A DNA stretch of 64,000 nucleotides from Acanthosepion esculentum (GCA_964036315.1 OZ038500.1:61483446-61547445), one strand, 5' to 3'. Positions 1-10,836 are shown, counted from the stretch's first letter. Translations and numbers: made by a program. The notes: a model not told the origin generated them from the sequence alone.

Positions 1-715
1 AGGATGTTAAGGCGTATGGAGTTACTAAGTGTGAAAGAATAATATTAAAAAAAACATTATAAAGGAGAGAGAACAATAAAAGAAAAAGAATTAAGACAAA
101 ATACAACGATTGACATTATATTTAAATTTTTGAAGATCAAAGTTAACTGAAAGGCAAAAGACCAGAAGATAGTTCCATAAGCGAAAGGTGCGAAAGAAAG
201 GAACTTTTAGTATAGAACTTACGGTTATAATTAGTAATTTCAACTGTAAAATGATGAGACCTAGCTACCAATCTAGTACTGCGCTGTAATTCGTTAAATC
301 GTTGTAAGAAAGAGAAAAGCTCATCAAAACAATTACCATCAAAATATTTACAGTAAAGGCACTGGGAGGCTACGTTACGAGCGGTGGAAAAGTGACTGAA
401 TCCGAGATGCCAGATCCGGAGCGATAACATTGCAGATTCTTTGAATTTTACTGAGCATTTCTAAATACATAGCGGAAGCACCAAGTCAAATGTGGCAGCA
501 ATATCCAATGAATGGACGAATGGTAGATTTATAAATGTGTAAGATAATTTCTGGTGAGAAAATCGTCTAGCACGGCCCAGAGAACTAATCAGCGGACCTA
601 GCAGTTGATTCAATATAATCTCTTCACTTCATGCCAGTGGTGTTGCGGGCTTCAACACTTTTGATGAGATTTTTATGCTCCTAGTACATTTGACCCGCAA
701 ACAAGGATAAATAAG
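1..715 (-). mobile_element. LINE family A, C-terminal RT and 3' fragment
   Basis: On the minus strand this translates, with breaks, to the C-terminal end of a LINE ORF2. Recognisable pieces are a stretch like LASRLQSFSHRS, then ARSHHFTVEI, then a degenerate form of the SFFPRTSRLWNSLP-type block common at the end of CR1/jockey-like reverse transcriptases. The longest open piece is 143-430. The same sequence recurs at 19078-19330, 44463-45035, 55820-56098, 61155-62130 and 62132-62956, which defines the family within this window. Frameshifts and stops show it is dead. The clade is not certain. Confidence 0.6.
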
Positions 716-1604
716 ACATAATATTTGAACATTGACATATAGACAAATATATGGATAAGACATTTTACAAAAGAAAAAAATGAGAAATTAAATTAATGTG
801 AAGAGTTCTAAGGCAACTTTCAGTGTCTGTAGTGGATGTACATTTTGGCGGCAGTGAAAAGAACAGGCCTTTTCGCTATGAATAAATCACCGAGAAAGAT
901 GAATTCTTTCAAATCTCTCGCCGCCTGTAATTATCGTTAGGGGGCAGTAAACCAACAGCGGAAAACGTTAATCTTTAATTTGAAAATAAATGTTACAATT
1001 CCCTTACGTAGTTATTCTTTAATATATATTCTTTTGGTCTACCTAGAAGACATACCAGTTTATAATGATGCTGGGGAACAGCATCCGAAAGATTGAAATA
1101 AAATATTTGGTGTATTAAATGAAAATAACTTTAAAATATCCTATGTATAAAATTGCCTTGCTAGCACTAAAGGATTTTACCTAATTTAGTCAGTTAAGTG
1201 CCATATGTAAGCGATAATGTCTCTTTCTATTCAAGACTGACTAGAAGATTTTCCTGCAATATACTGCCGTTTCTTTCTGTGGTAGACTGGTTACCAGCCA
1301 AGGCTATAGAACGCAATTTGTCCTTGTATTCAACCCATAGGTGGAAGGGAATAAATTAATTCATAGATTTCCCTAGGGTACTTCGGCGTAAATCCAAAGA
1401 AGTGTCTGTAATGCAATCCGGACCAGACCAGAAATCTCGACTTCAATCAATTTCTCGCCGACGTGACGTGGCTTTCCTCTGTCTTTTCTCCAAATATTTT
1501 CATGACAACTGCTCTGATGATCTTTTTTCCCAACTAATAAATTTAAGCTTTTTTTTTAATTAGTAACTTAATTTTTGATTGGCAACTAGGTCTCGCCGTT
1601 TTAC
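716..1604. other. No gene recognised
   Basis: AT-rich sequence with no convincing coding or structured feature. Confidence 0.5.
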
Positions 1605-1682
1605 ATTTGAACTAGCTAGATGAAACCGTCACTTTTAATCTAACAGTTACTTTTCTCGAAATTCCTACCTGTAGAACGCCTT
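1605..1682 (+). mobile_element. Short LINE family A remnant
   Basis: About 70 bases match the block at 55860-55930 (GCTAGATG, CCGTCACTT, CTAACNGTT, TTCTCTCG and AATTCC in the same order). This is the region encoding the conserved C-terminal RT block. It is oriented opposite to the next fragment. Confidence 0.45.
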
Positions 1683-1683
1683 T

Positions 1684-2165
1684 CTGGTTTCTTGTGCCGT
1701 GTCTTTTCAGGATGGAGGCGATCATGGCTCTTCATCTCCCTCTATCCGTTGCAGCTCTCAATAAGTCCCTTCCCTCTGCCACCTCCACCAGACCACGTTC
1801 TGTCATCCACTTGTTTAAGGCCGCTAGGTATGTCATGTGTTGTTTTCCTTTGTCTCTCTTTCCCTCTATTCGACCCGTGAGTATCAGATTCTCCAGGCCC
1901 TCCTTCCTCATTATGTGTCCCAGGAACTGCAGCTACCTCTTACTGATATTAAGTATAAGCCTCCTCTTTGTTTGCATCTTCTCTAAGACCTCATCGTTGC
2001 CCACACGCTCGGTTCATATTCTTAGCATCCTTCTGTAGAACCACATCTCCGTCGCCTCGAGTCTCTTCTTCGTCTCTGAGGAAATCGTCCAACATTTACT
2101 GGCGTGAAGAAGGACAGATGTCACGTAGCAGTTCAGCATTCTTTTCGTTGTTACCTCCTATGTAA
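1684..2165 (-). mobile_element. LINE family B, RT C-terminal fragment
   Basis: Read on the minus strand, several frames together give the characteristic end of an endonuclease-reverse transcriptase: a QLQFLGHIMRKEGLENL-like stretch, then GKRGRGKQR, then a tract with T-Y-L and D-R. This order is familiar from the C-termini of many invertebrate LINE polyproteins. Plus-strand ORFs here are shadows. The same block recurs at 15135-15560. Stops and frameshifts show it is a fossil, and the RT palm domain itself is absent. Confidence 0.6.
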
Positions 2166-2329
2166 ATGCAACGCCAATCTTCATCTTCTGTCTCATTGAA
2201 CACTGTTTCTTTTTTGTCCTTTCCTCAATTCTCTTCGTTCTCAATCTTCTCCACGTCTTCCGCTTTCACTCCCTCTAATCACCGTCGCTCTAGTGGCATT
2301 ATCGTCTTGGTTGGGGTTCAAACGATTAA

Positions 2330-3215
2330 AAGTGAGTGTAATGAACCCGACTGAAATATAACCTCCGCTTTCTCATGCCTATCCGTTATCTATTACATCA
2401 CATTGCACATCAGTGATGTGCCATGCGTGATACGCGCTTAGGCGATCATGTATCTTTCAATACATGAGTGACGAGGCACATTTTTCTTCCCGCAGTAGGT
2501 TGCCATTCCTTTCTGCAGTAGACCAGTTTCCATCCAAGGATATAGAACCCGATCTGTCCTGTCTGTCCGTCCATGCATGATACGCGCTTAGGCGATCATG
2601 TATCTTTCGATACATGACTGACGTGGCAGATTTGCCATTTCTTTCTGCGGTAGACCAGTTGCTATCCAAGGCTATAGAACCCGGTCTGTCCTGCTATTTT
2701 ATGTGCCATGCATGATACGCGCTTAGGCGATCATGTATCTTTCGATACATGACTGACGAGGCAATTTTTTTCCTGCAGTAGGTTGCCATTTCTTTCTGCG
2801 GTAGACCAGTTGCCATCCAAGGCTATAGAACCCGGTCTATCCTACTGTTTATAGCTGGGGGGAGAAGAAGATGATTCATACCTTTCCCAAGGGTATTAGC
2901 AGGTAAGTGAACATCACTCAGTTATGCGCCATGCGTGATACGCGCTTAGGCGATCATATATCTTTCAATATATGACTGATGAGGCAGATTTTTTCCCGTA
3001 GTAGGTTGCCATTTCTTTCTGCGGTAGACCAGTTGCCATCCAAGGCTTTAGAACCCGGTCTGTCCTGTTATTTACCCATAGCTGGGAGAGTAGAAGAGGA
3101 TTCCTACCTTCTCCAAAGGTATTAGCACGTAAGTGATTGTAATGGATTTGGCGTTAATTCGAACTCGGCTCCCCGATTCCTCAATCCAAGCCGCTATCCA
3201 TTACTCCATACTGCA
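2330..3215 (-). repeat. SINE family B with internally amplified units
   Basis: The minus strand starts near 3215 with a tRNA-like head: a GTAATGGATAGCGGCT A-box-like segment and a CCGAGTTCGAATT B-box-like segment. A body follows with a CTTACGTGCTAATACC motif. Inside, a unit beginning CCATGCGTGATACGCGC and containing GGCGATCATGTATCTTTC occurs four times, starting near 2421, 2571, 2706 and 2929. Spacing is uneven at 150, 135 and 223 bases. A second, decayed tRNA-like head lies near 2340-2410. Single copies of the same SINE are at 9058-9200 and 23625-23915. Confidence 0.6.
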
Positions 3216-4909
3216 CATAATGAACCAAAATCATTTACCTACACTAAATATTTTTAAAGGCTTACGCAGGTTTACGTGCATAATAGATTTCTACCGCAAA
3301 CTGGACTCTAATTTTGCAACAATTATATCAGAATGTATGCGATTCACTAAGTCTTCGTTCGAATTGAGGGACAGATATAAAAATTCTTTTGATAATATTG
3401 TACATCAGGTATATGATATTACTGTTCTATCTCGCTCAATCTGCGGTCGCAAATTATCAGTTAGTCAATGACTGCAATCGATATGCAGTGGGTGCTGCAA
3501 CGCATTAGGTTGCTGGCAGCTCCTTTTGCACTGATTAACTAACATCACCTTATTAAATGGCTTCATAGGATGTTACTTACGGTCGCGGGCCATTTTCAAA
3601 TCAGACCATCAGCGACAACATTGACTAGGTTCCTGATGTTAATATTAGCCGTTTCCTTATAAAGAAACATTGGGTATTCATTGGGCGAGTAGCCAGTTAA
3701 CGTCTGTTGAAATTTATAAAATCTTTCTATTAAAACAATTTTTCAGGAAAATAGGTTTCCCAAGTTCACTGTTATTACTAGTATTTATAGGGGTTTCTTT
3801 CCCAACTTTTTGTTTGAAGTAGTGTAGAATGTCAACATCTTAATCATGTCATTATTTTCTCTTCCATTTACATTTTAGTTGTTGCTCTTGTTGAACATCC
3901 TCTGGTTATATGATTTCTGTTATTTGTCATTCTACAGCCTCGTCCACGTGCTTCGAAGTAGCATGGTCCTCTTTAAGACCTATAGGCTTCATTCGCTTTG
4001 TATTCATCAATATGAGAAAGCGGTTGTGCTGTAGAAGAGATTTATTAAATACTCATACATAGAACGGAATAGTTTGACTAAATGGGATACGACTCAAAAC
4101 CTACTCTAATGTGGCTACTTGCCTTATTTATAAGTAGGAGCTGCCCATTGTCACAGTAGTAGGGAAGAGCAGTAATTATGTTGAGCCCTATTTTACAACA
4201 GGTTGTATAAAGTTCATAGTTTCAAAAGCTGATATTCTATGTCCAGGTCAGAATTTGTAGTACAGGTAGTGTTTTGCAAGAATTTATGAAAGGAGAAGAA
4301 TGGACAAATTAAATTCTACTTTAGCCTAAAAGGTTTTCTCAAAAGGTGTAATAAAAAGATGTAACTAAATAAAGTTTCTATTCCTCCCCCTTCATCACAA
4401 AACATTTATGTAGTTTTATGTTTGAGACTGTATTCATCATCTTATCTGATAAGGCATCCTCTAAAAAATTGATTTTTTTTTATGTATTTTGCCCTAATAT
4501 GGCCAAAACTATGAAATATTCTTGTACAGATTACACAGTTTTTCAACCGACCTAAATTAATAGTCAAACAAAAGAAAGAATTTGAATTGTCATCACCCAG
4601 TTTCCAGATTGTACACTGAGATATAGTCGGTTCATTTCCTCAAACCCGCAATAATTCAGATCCTTATCTAAGCCTCTATAGATATGTTCAAACCTTTATT
4701 GACTACTCAAAGTGTTGGAGCCGTGTTCAGCCACTAAATGCTACCCTGTCTCTTATCTATTCAGCCTATGCCTCCCAGAAGAGTCAGGATGCGTATAAGC
4801 GTATACAAATTCAAGCTTATAAGCGTGATTTAAAAATAAATGCTTTAATTTCTAAACATTATTATAACATTTATTCTTTGTTTAAATAACGCTCATATAA
4901 TAACCAAAG
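3216..4909. other. No gene recognised
   Basis: AT-rich sequence. The only repeat I see is at 3785-3860, a relative of blocks at 52423-52500 and 53928-54005. Confidence 0.5.
3785..3860 (+). repeat. Unclassified dispersed repeat U, copy 1
   Basis: It shares the ordered words TTCCCAACTTTTTGTTT, GTAGTGTAGAA, GTCAACATC and CATTATTTTCTC with 52423-52500 and 53928-54005. No coding potential is seen. Confidence 0.4.
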
Positions 4910-5045
4910 TTGGGTAACTCGAGATAGTGTAATGCTTAGCAGGTTTGTCTCGCTAGAACAATTACGACTGAGTAGTAAGTTCGATCCTCACTGGGTGCCC
5001 CATATTTCGGGTTCGTGCCACATCTAAGCTAAGCTTACAAAATCA
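4910..5045 (+). repeat. tRNA-derived SINE family A, copy 1
   Basis: A tRNA-like head with AGTGTAATGCTTAGCA (A-box-like) and AGTTCGATCCTCACT (B-box-like) is followed by a conserved tail TTCGGGTTCGTGCCACAT and CTAAGCTA. Other copies are at 20935-21050 and 60808-60925 on the minus strand. The head is too diverged to be a functional tRNA. Confidence 0.6.
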
Positions 5046-5278
5046 CCATATAATAAGTAAGATGTAATCGGATTGTATATTTTTGCGTGGGGAGGAGGAC
5101 ATTCTTATACCTATCCTGATTCTTCTGAAAGGCATAGGCTGAAAAGATGAAAGACGAAGTAACGTTGAATTTCGTAATCCATTATTATAAGTTATTCAAA
5201 AATATATAATTTTTTACAGTGACGTTCACGCTGTAGAAGGACCGGGAGCCACTCCAGGCAGAGCGTTACAAAGTAAGA

Positions 5279-5281
<3 letters not shown>

Positions 5282-5326
<45 letters not shown>
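5282..5326. repeat. (TA)n microsatellite
   Basis: Uninterrupted alternating AT. It marks the left edge of the tRNA-cored element at 5327-5920. Confidence 0.95.
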
Positions 5327-5330
<4 letters not shown>

Positions 5331-5920
5331 ATTTTATCACTTTTATCTTTAGTGGATACTCATATATGAGTAGACGTCCCGTTTTCATATCTGGTCGTTT
5401 TCGTATCCAAACGTAAATAAAGCAATTTCTATAGAAGCAATGGATTTTATTTATTAATCAGATAGATTCCTTCATTTTAACCGTTATTTTTAGTGGATGC
5501 ACATATGTGAGTAGACGATTTATACATTTATTAAACAATAACTTTATTTAGTTTCGTCTACTGAATATTCGAGAAATTAAAGTAAAATATGCGCTCTCGG
5601 ACAGGATTCGAACCTGCGCACCTCTGGGTAGAAGAAATTGTCATTAGATCCGACCACGATTCGGCCACGAAGAATATTTGCCAATCAAGCCAGGCTGAAT
5701 AGTGTCTTTAAGCAAAATCCTTCTTCTCACAGATTCTCGAAAAATATAGTTTTAAGATATGCTATATTTATGAATAAATGTGCTCACTATCAGAGATAGA
5801 GCGTACATAAATATAAAAGTGGAGACCGAGGTAAACACCACGCTTGAACGCATTTTTCTTGCCTGAATATTGCGTTCAAGCATGAAACAGACAGTCGCAG
5901 TTTGGTCCACTTATATAGAG
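5327..5920 (-). mobile_element. tRNA-cored repeat E, copy 1
   Basis: Read on the minus strand: a hairpin at 5814-5913 (inner arms GCTTGAACGCA at 5842-5852 and its complement at 5871-5881), a leader with GAGATAGAGCG and TTAAAGACA, a tRNA-like module (5594-5674), then the box AATTTCTCGAATATTCAG (5561-5578) and a body ending at the (TA)n array. The same order (TTAAAGACA, tRNA-like module, AATTTCTCGGACATTCAG) occurs at 7366-7640. The leader alone is found next to the palindrome at 56133-56345. There is no protein coding, so I read it as a SINE-like non-autonomous element. Confidence 0.5.
5594..5674 (-). other. tRNA-like module, class II-like
   Basis: About 81 nt. It has an A-box-like TGGCCGAATCGTGGTC, a clear B box GGTTCGAATCC and a partly paired acceptor stem. 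The length and a long variable region are of serine/leucine type. The anticodon arm does not fold properly, so it is a tRNA-derived relic and probably not a gene. Confidence 0.5.
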
Positions 5921-6197
5921 TCAAACCTAGAGAGCCAGACAAACCTACCAAGGTTTCACCTAAGCGGATCGTCAGGGAAAGCTAGCTCTACTTTTGTATT
6001 GAGCACTTTTTTAGTTAGTTGATTACTCGAATCGGGTTTTTTTCTTTGGGCTTTGGACCTGTATGTTGTACGATTATTTTCGACAGACGTTCATGTTCAT
6101 AGCTCTTTCTTTTTTTAAAACCTTTTTTTCCTTCGATATTGATTTGATCATTGGCAAATCAAGAAACCGAAGGTTTTCCGAAACGAGTGTAGTTACC

Positions 6198-6200
<3 letters not shown>

Positions 6201-6237
<37 letters not shown>

Positions 6238-6538
6238 CCGTTGATATATAATGCAAGTGAATCCTATTAATAAAAATAGCAAAACTGATTTACGTAGCTC
6301 AATGTTTTATTCAAACAGAGCATATAAATCACATACAATAGGAATTAAGATTACTTCAAGATTATGATCATTTCACCTACAAATTAAAAATAATTTTGGG
6401 GATTTTCAAACCCATCAGGAAAGCCAGTTTCATTTTATTTATTTTTTTATTTACCTGATGGATTTGAAAATCCCACAAATTATTTTTAATTTGTGTGTGA
6501 AATGATCATAATCTTGAAGTAATCTTAATTCCTATTGT

Positions 6539-6598
<60 letters not shown>
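6201..6598. mobile_element. Foldback element P1 between two (TA)n arrays
   Basis: (TA)n arrays at 6201-6235 and 6543-6598 enclose a unique 5' segment (ATCCGTTGATATATAATGC and AATCCTATTAATA) and a long near-perfect inverted repeat. Its arms are 6335-6419 and 6454-6538, about 85 bp, around a 34-nt spacer. A related element in the opposite orientation lies at 52842-53429. It matches in the flanking segment (AAAACATTGAGCT, ATATATCAACG) and at the palindrome end (GTAATCTTAATTCCTATTG). There is no coding sequence; the short ORF at 6535-6813 is an artefact of the TA array. Confidence 0.6.
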
Positions 6599-6600
<2 letters not shown>

Positions 6601-7084
6601 TGTCTTGAAATTTCTCGGCCTGACACACTTCCAAAACTAATACAGAGCATAAGCCTTCATCTATTGAATTCCATCTCTATAGGACCTAGAATCATTCAGC
6701 ATCTCTCGTATATACTAATGTTGAAAATGTATGCGGATGTAGATATAAAGATGTATTTACTTGTTTATACGAAGAATCCCATAAATATATATATATATGA
6801 TATTTATTATTAATTTATTAAAGCCCAACGAAAGTTCTTTGATTTAACTTTTTTCTTTTGCGGGATTTGTTTGACATCAAGATTGAGAATGCATAAAATG
6901 TGCAAATTCGGAGCGTTTTCTGCTTCCATAAACCATTGCTAAAGAAATACATTTATTTTGTTAATGCATTTTGGGTTCTAAATTTAACTTTTGCTTTATG
7001 TCGTCCGTTTGTTTCAAATATCACATCGTCATGTGATAATGTCTAGTGTTTTTAGCTATAAGATATATATATATATATATATTT

Positions 7085-7317
7085 AAAGACATTTATATAT
7101 ATTATGTTTAACGTTCTTTTTATAGATACAAGTATTTAAGCAAATGCTCTGTTTTATAATAAACAGTATTAAATAACATTTACCGGCCTGAATGTCCGAG
7201 AAATTTATTTTCAGGCCGGTAAATGTTATTTAATACTGTTTATTATAAAACAGAGCCTTTGCTTAAATACTTGTATCTATAAAAAGAACGTTAAACATAA
7301 TATATATAAATGTCTTT
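7085..7317. repeat. Palindrome P2 (107-bp arms)
   Basis: Arms 7085-7191 and 7211-7317 are complementary with about one mismatch around a 19-nt spacer. Each arm equals the 3' body of the tRNA-cored repeat E (GGCCGGTAAATGTTATT, AATACTGTTTATTATAAA). The palindrome is thus two such bodies meeting without their tRNA-like core. One copy of the box AATTTCTCGGACATTCAG remains at the centre (complement at 7188-7205). Confidence 0.75.
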
Positions 7318-7365
7318 AAATAAATTGTCGGACTATGTCCAATTCAAAAATATATATATATTAAA

Positions 7366-7636
7366 GACATTTTTGATATGTTTAACGTTCTTTTTTATAG
7401 ATACAAGTATTTAAGCAAATGCTCTGTTTATAATAAACAGTATTAAATAACATTTACCGGCCTGAATGTCCGAGAAATTTTCATAGAAAATTTTCGTTCT
7501 CCGACAAGAATCGAACCTGTATCCTATACGGAACCGTCATTTCGCGTGACGTGCCTTAACCTTTCGGCCACAGGGAAGCGTTTGGTTTGCACGGTCGATT
7601 AAATGTCTTTAATAAATTGTCGGACTATGTCCAATT

Positions 7637-7640
<4 letters not shown>
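7366..7640 (-). mobile_element. tRNA-cored repeat E, copy 2
   Basis: On the minus strand: leader GGACATAGTCCGACAATTT and TTAAAGACATTTAATCG, a tRNA-like module (7497-7577), the box AATTTCTCGGACATTCAG (7462-7479), and a body with GGCCGGTAAATG and AAACAGAGCATTTGC ending in ATGTCTTT beside an AT run. It is directly right of palindrome P2, which is made of the same body, and left of a long (TA)n array. Confidence 0.6.
7497..7577 (-). other. tRNA-like module
   Basis: 81 nt with A-box-like TGGCCGAAAGGTTAAGGCA and B box GGTTCGATTCT. Six of seven acceptor positions pair. A long variable segment suggests a serine/leucine-type ancestor. No clean anticodon loop is seen, so it is a tRNA-derived SINE module and probably not a working tRNA. 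Confidence 0.55.

Positions 7641-7714
<74 letters not shown>
7640..7714. repeat. (TA)n microsatellite
   Basis: About 75 bases of uninterrupted AT. The Tc1-like element starts immediately after it, consistent with TA target choice. Confidence 0.95.
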
Positions 7715-7717
<3 letters not shown>

Positions 7718-8790
7718 GTTGGACAAAATAATCGAAACACTTATATTCAAAGGAAATTTATTTAATATGGAGTTGGTTCTCCTTTAGCCTCACATACAGT
7801 TTTAATACGTCTAGGAATGGAATCATACACCTTCCTGCCTTCATCCAGAGGAATTTTCAGCCATTCTTTCATTAACACCTGCTCCAGCTCTTTAAGACAC
7901 AACGGTGGAGGATAGCGGCTCCTAACTTGCCGCTCCAAAATGCACCACAAGTGCTCAATAATATTGATATCTGGAGATTAGGGAGGCCACTCCATGTGTT
8001 CTAGCTCACTTTCATGCTCTTCATACCAAATCGTAACCACTCGAGCGGTATGTATTGGAGCATTATCGTCTTGGATGATGCATTCACCATCAGGGAATAA
8101 AGTCTGGGCCATTGGATGAACATGATCTCCCAAAATGTTCAGGTAATCTTTACTGTTGATTCTACCATGCAGGACAGCTATTGGACTGTGACATTTCCAT
8201 GATATGGGGACCCAAACTATCACTGATCCACCTCCATGCTTCACTGTTGGAAGGAGGCAGTAATGGTTTATGTTTCTTTGGGCTGCCTCCACACATAAAC
8301 TCGCCTTGAAGTTGGAAAATAGAAAAACTGGACTCGTCTGAGAATATGACTTGCTTCCATGTATATGCAGACCAGGCATTGTGATCTCTGCACCACTTCA
8401 ACCTCTTCCGAATGTTGCGAGTGGAGAGAAGAGGTTTCCTCACGGCAGCTGTTCCATGATATGCAGCCTTATGGAGCTCACGACGAAATCTTTAGTAGAA
8501 ACTGGACTATTCAGATGATTATTCAACTCAGCAGTTACTTTGGCCGAAGTAGTCCGATGATTTTTTGCCACATTGCGTTTCAATGCACGTCGATTCCTGT
8601 CAGTAAGTGTGCAAGTCCGGCCCGAATTGCTACGGTTGCTAGAGGTTTTGCCCTGTTTTACACCTGGGAAATTCGAACACCTTTAGACTTTTACAAAATA
8701 TGCAGATACTAATTCTTTAGAAACTGAAGATGTACACTTTTTATAAATGTTTTTACTAATATCATTGTCTTGTTTGCGTAGATACCTTTC
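7715..8790 (-). mobile_element. Tc1-like DNA transposon, degraded
   Basis: It begins at 7715 with GGGGTTGGACAAAATAATCG, a typical Tc1-family terminal sequence, directly against a TA. The interior is a broken transposase on the minus strand. A matching right terminal repeat is not clear. A weakly similar segment occurs near 8745-8775, so the right boundary is approximate. Confidence 0.65.
7762..8725 (-). pseudogene. Tc1/mariner-superfamily transposase pseudogene
   Basis: Reading minus from about 8725, a helix-turn-helix region with GRTCTLTDRNRRALKRNV is followed by a frameshift near 8490. The catalytic domain starts near 8443: VIFSDESSF holds the first Asp and IIQDDNAPIHTA the second. A single in-frame stop near 7978 interrupts the segment just before SPDINIIEHLW, which carries the third acidic residue. 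The tail runs to 7762. All three DDE positions can be seen, but at least one frameshift and one nonsense codon break the gene. The family's transposases are about 340 residues, matching the span. Confidence 0.8.
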
Positions 8791-9057
8791 GATGTATTTT
8801 TATTTATTTGTTATTATTATTATTTTTGTTCGTTTGCTTTGTTTTGCATTGTTTTCAAAACAAATGTTATCTGGCAATACTGTTTGCAATAATTAGTCAC
8901 GTTTCTTCAATAAGGAATGCTACTGTTCTCTTTTTTAGCTTAATGAATGACTTTGTTCAAAATCCTGAATATACGTTTGTACGTGGCACGTGCTAAATAT
9001 ATATGTCATTTGCTTTTGCTTGAGTTTCTTTTATAAGATTACTAATGTTGTTTTCGG
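8791..9057. other. No gene recognised
   Basis: Low-complexity, T-rich sequence with a short (TTA) run. No feature is supported. Confidence 0.4.
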
Positions 9058-9200
9058 AGGCACGGTGGAGTAATGGATATCGGCTCGGATTGAGGAATCG
9101 AAGAGTCGAGTTCGAATTCCAGTTGAATCCATTACATTCACTTACGTGCTAATACCCTTGGGAAAGGTATGAATCCCCTTCTTCCCCACCCCTAGCTATG
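9058..9200 (+). repeat. SINE family B, single unit
   Basis: tRNA-like head with GTGGAGTAATGGATATCGGC and a B-box-like GAGTTCGAATTCC, then the body words CACTTACGTGCTAATACC and CTTGGGAAAGGTATGAATCC shared with 23625-23915 and, inverted, with 2330-3215. Confidence 0.65.
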
Positions 9201-9204
9201 GGCA

Positions 9205-9360
9205 ACTTTGATCTTCAGAATTTTAAATGCAATGTCAACCCTCATCTACTCTCTTCTTTAATTGTTCTCGCTCCTTAATAACGTTTTTCTTTTTCTTTTA
9301 CGCTCAGTAACTCTTTGTATCTTAGTGGCTTTGTTACCTTGCTTGGGATTAAATGGCTGA
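9205..9360 (+). mobile_element. LINE family A 3' end
   Basis: It matches the terminal coding and 3'UTR portion of family A: AATTTTAAATGCAATGTCAA, then the 3' tail CTTAGTGGCTTTGTTACC and TTGCTTGGG. It abuts the SINE-B copy. No RT domain is present. Confidence 0.6.
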
Positions 9361-9880
9361 CAGAAAAGAAACGTAGGCTATATATCCCCGTAGATTAAAT
9401 AAAAAGTTCAGTTCGAAATTCCCAGGTGGTTAGCCGGACCAGCTAGCCCAAGACGATAGCCGGTGGGCGCAACGGCAGATAACACCAACAAAAATAAGGA
9501 TAGTATTTCGCATGTAAATAATGATAGCGCCCCATCCCAGAAAATCCGACAGAAATGTTCTGGGCATCTATAACATCTGGTGACTTGCTAACCAGGCTAC
9601 AGGTAAAATACCATCCCGTCTCAACTCCATGATTGCATTTGCAATTTGCAAGATGTTGTGATGCGAAAAAATAACCAACCTACTGAGTTTTTTAAATTAT
9701 TTCTTTGCATTTGTTTCAAATATCACGTCGTCATATGTTAGTTTCAAGTGTCTTTTTTATATTTAGTTATGAGAAATGTTCTATTCGAGTGAACTTTTGT
9801 CAATGCTAATTTGTAGTCATTTTTTTTTAATTTATATATTTTTGCATTATTTATATATCTATCTATCTATCGATCTATCT

Positions 9881-9918
<38 letters not shown>

Positions 9919-10028
9919 TCATCGGATTTCCAATTTTGTTTCTGTTGACTTCGTTAGGGAGGCAATTTAATTGAACTCTTTTAAATGACAAGTTAGTCTA
10001 CGATATAACGTGGTACTTGTACGAAGGT
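9361..10028. other. No gene; short TCTA/TA tract
   Basis: Only a small TCTA, ACAT and TA microsatellite at about 9855-9920 stands out. Confidence 0.5.
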
Positions 10029-10114
10029 GGGCTGAAAAGTTGATAGGCTGACTATGATCATACAAGATTTCACAGCATCATTCCTTCATCGTCAGTCTAT
10101 GAACTTTTTAGCTC
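10029..10114. mobile_element. Mariner-type MITE candidate
   Basis: Terminal inverted repeats of about 24 bp (GGCTGAAAAGTTGATAGG at 10030 and its near complement ending at 10114) enclose about 38 bases. The end sequence resembles known mariner termini. It is too short to code for anything. Confidence 0.5.
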
Positions 10115-10344
10115 GTATTATTTCGAACTATTATTCTCATCTTAGTTGATATAATGCGACACGTTTTGGCCAAGTTCCCTCTAGCCATCATCAGGTGTCC
10201 ATTGTTTGGCTGATATAGGATATCTGTTGATTATTACGATACGCAGTTCTTGTTCGTTCCTGCTGATCCAAGGATTGAACTCATGACCAATATATGACAG
10301 TGACATATAACCAACTGTCTATATTTCTGAGATAAGGTATTGTA

Positions 10345-10660
10345 ACTGTTTACACTATTTACATTATTCGGATTGTTGTCTTCATTTTCATCGCCATATT
10401 CACGACGTTTCGGCTACTGTAAGCTCCGAACTTCTCCGGGTGAGAAACGTTGGAATTTCAAACCGAAACCTTTATTTAGTCCACGTTGGAATTAGAACAA
10501 TCTACCTCCCATAAACTAAATAAAGGATTTCGGTTCGAAATTCCAACGTATATCAACGGAAGAAGAACGGAAGAAGATCGGAGCGTACAACGAATGAAAC
10601 GTCGGTAATATGGCCATAACGATGACAACAGTTCGAATAATGTAAATAGTGTAAATATAA
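10345..10660. repeat. Long foldback element P3
   Basis: A large imperfect inverted repeat with arms of roughly 135 bases and a spacer of about 34 bases centred near 10497. Outer arms share TTTACACTATTTACATTATT, middle arms CGACGTTTC and GCTCCGA, inner arms CGTTGGAATTTC and CTTTATTTAGT. No transposase is seen. It may be a MITE or foldback repeat. Confidence 0.6.
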
Positions 10661-10719
10661 GCAACTCCTATATCCACTATGCCACCGTCCCGAAGGATAT
10701 TAGTGGTGGTTTTTTTGTT

Positions 10720-10743
10720 GTTTTTTTTTTTGGGGGGGGGGGG
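10720..10743. repeat. Homopolymer T12-G12 junction
   Basis: A run of T is followed directly by a run of G. Its length is likely to be unreliable in the assembly. Confidence 0.8.
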
Positions 10744-10836
10744 TATTCAGAGTCTTTGTGTTAGCTAAGCTATCTACCATGATGGGATAAACTGAGCAAC
10801 ATAGCTATGTATGCAGACAGTGCGGCTATGACAGAA

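Noticed and set aside
1692..2165. Plus-strand ORFs with signal-peptide-like hydrophobic starts
   Set aside because: The minus strand encodes a recognisable LINE C-terminus; the plus ORFs are its shadow.
6535..6813. 92-codon ORF starting with Tyr-Ile repeats
   Set aside because: It is translated from the (TA)n array and adjacent sequence.
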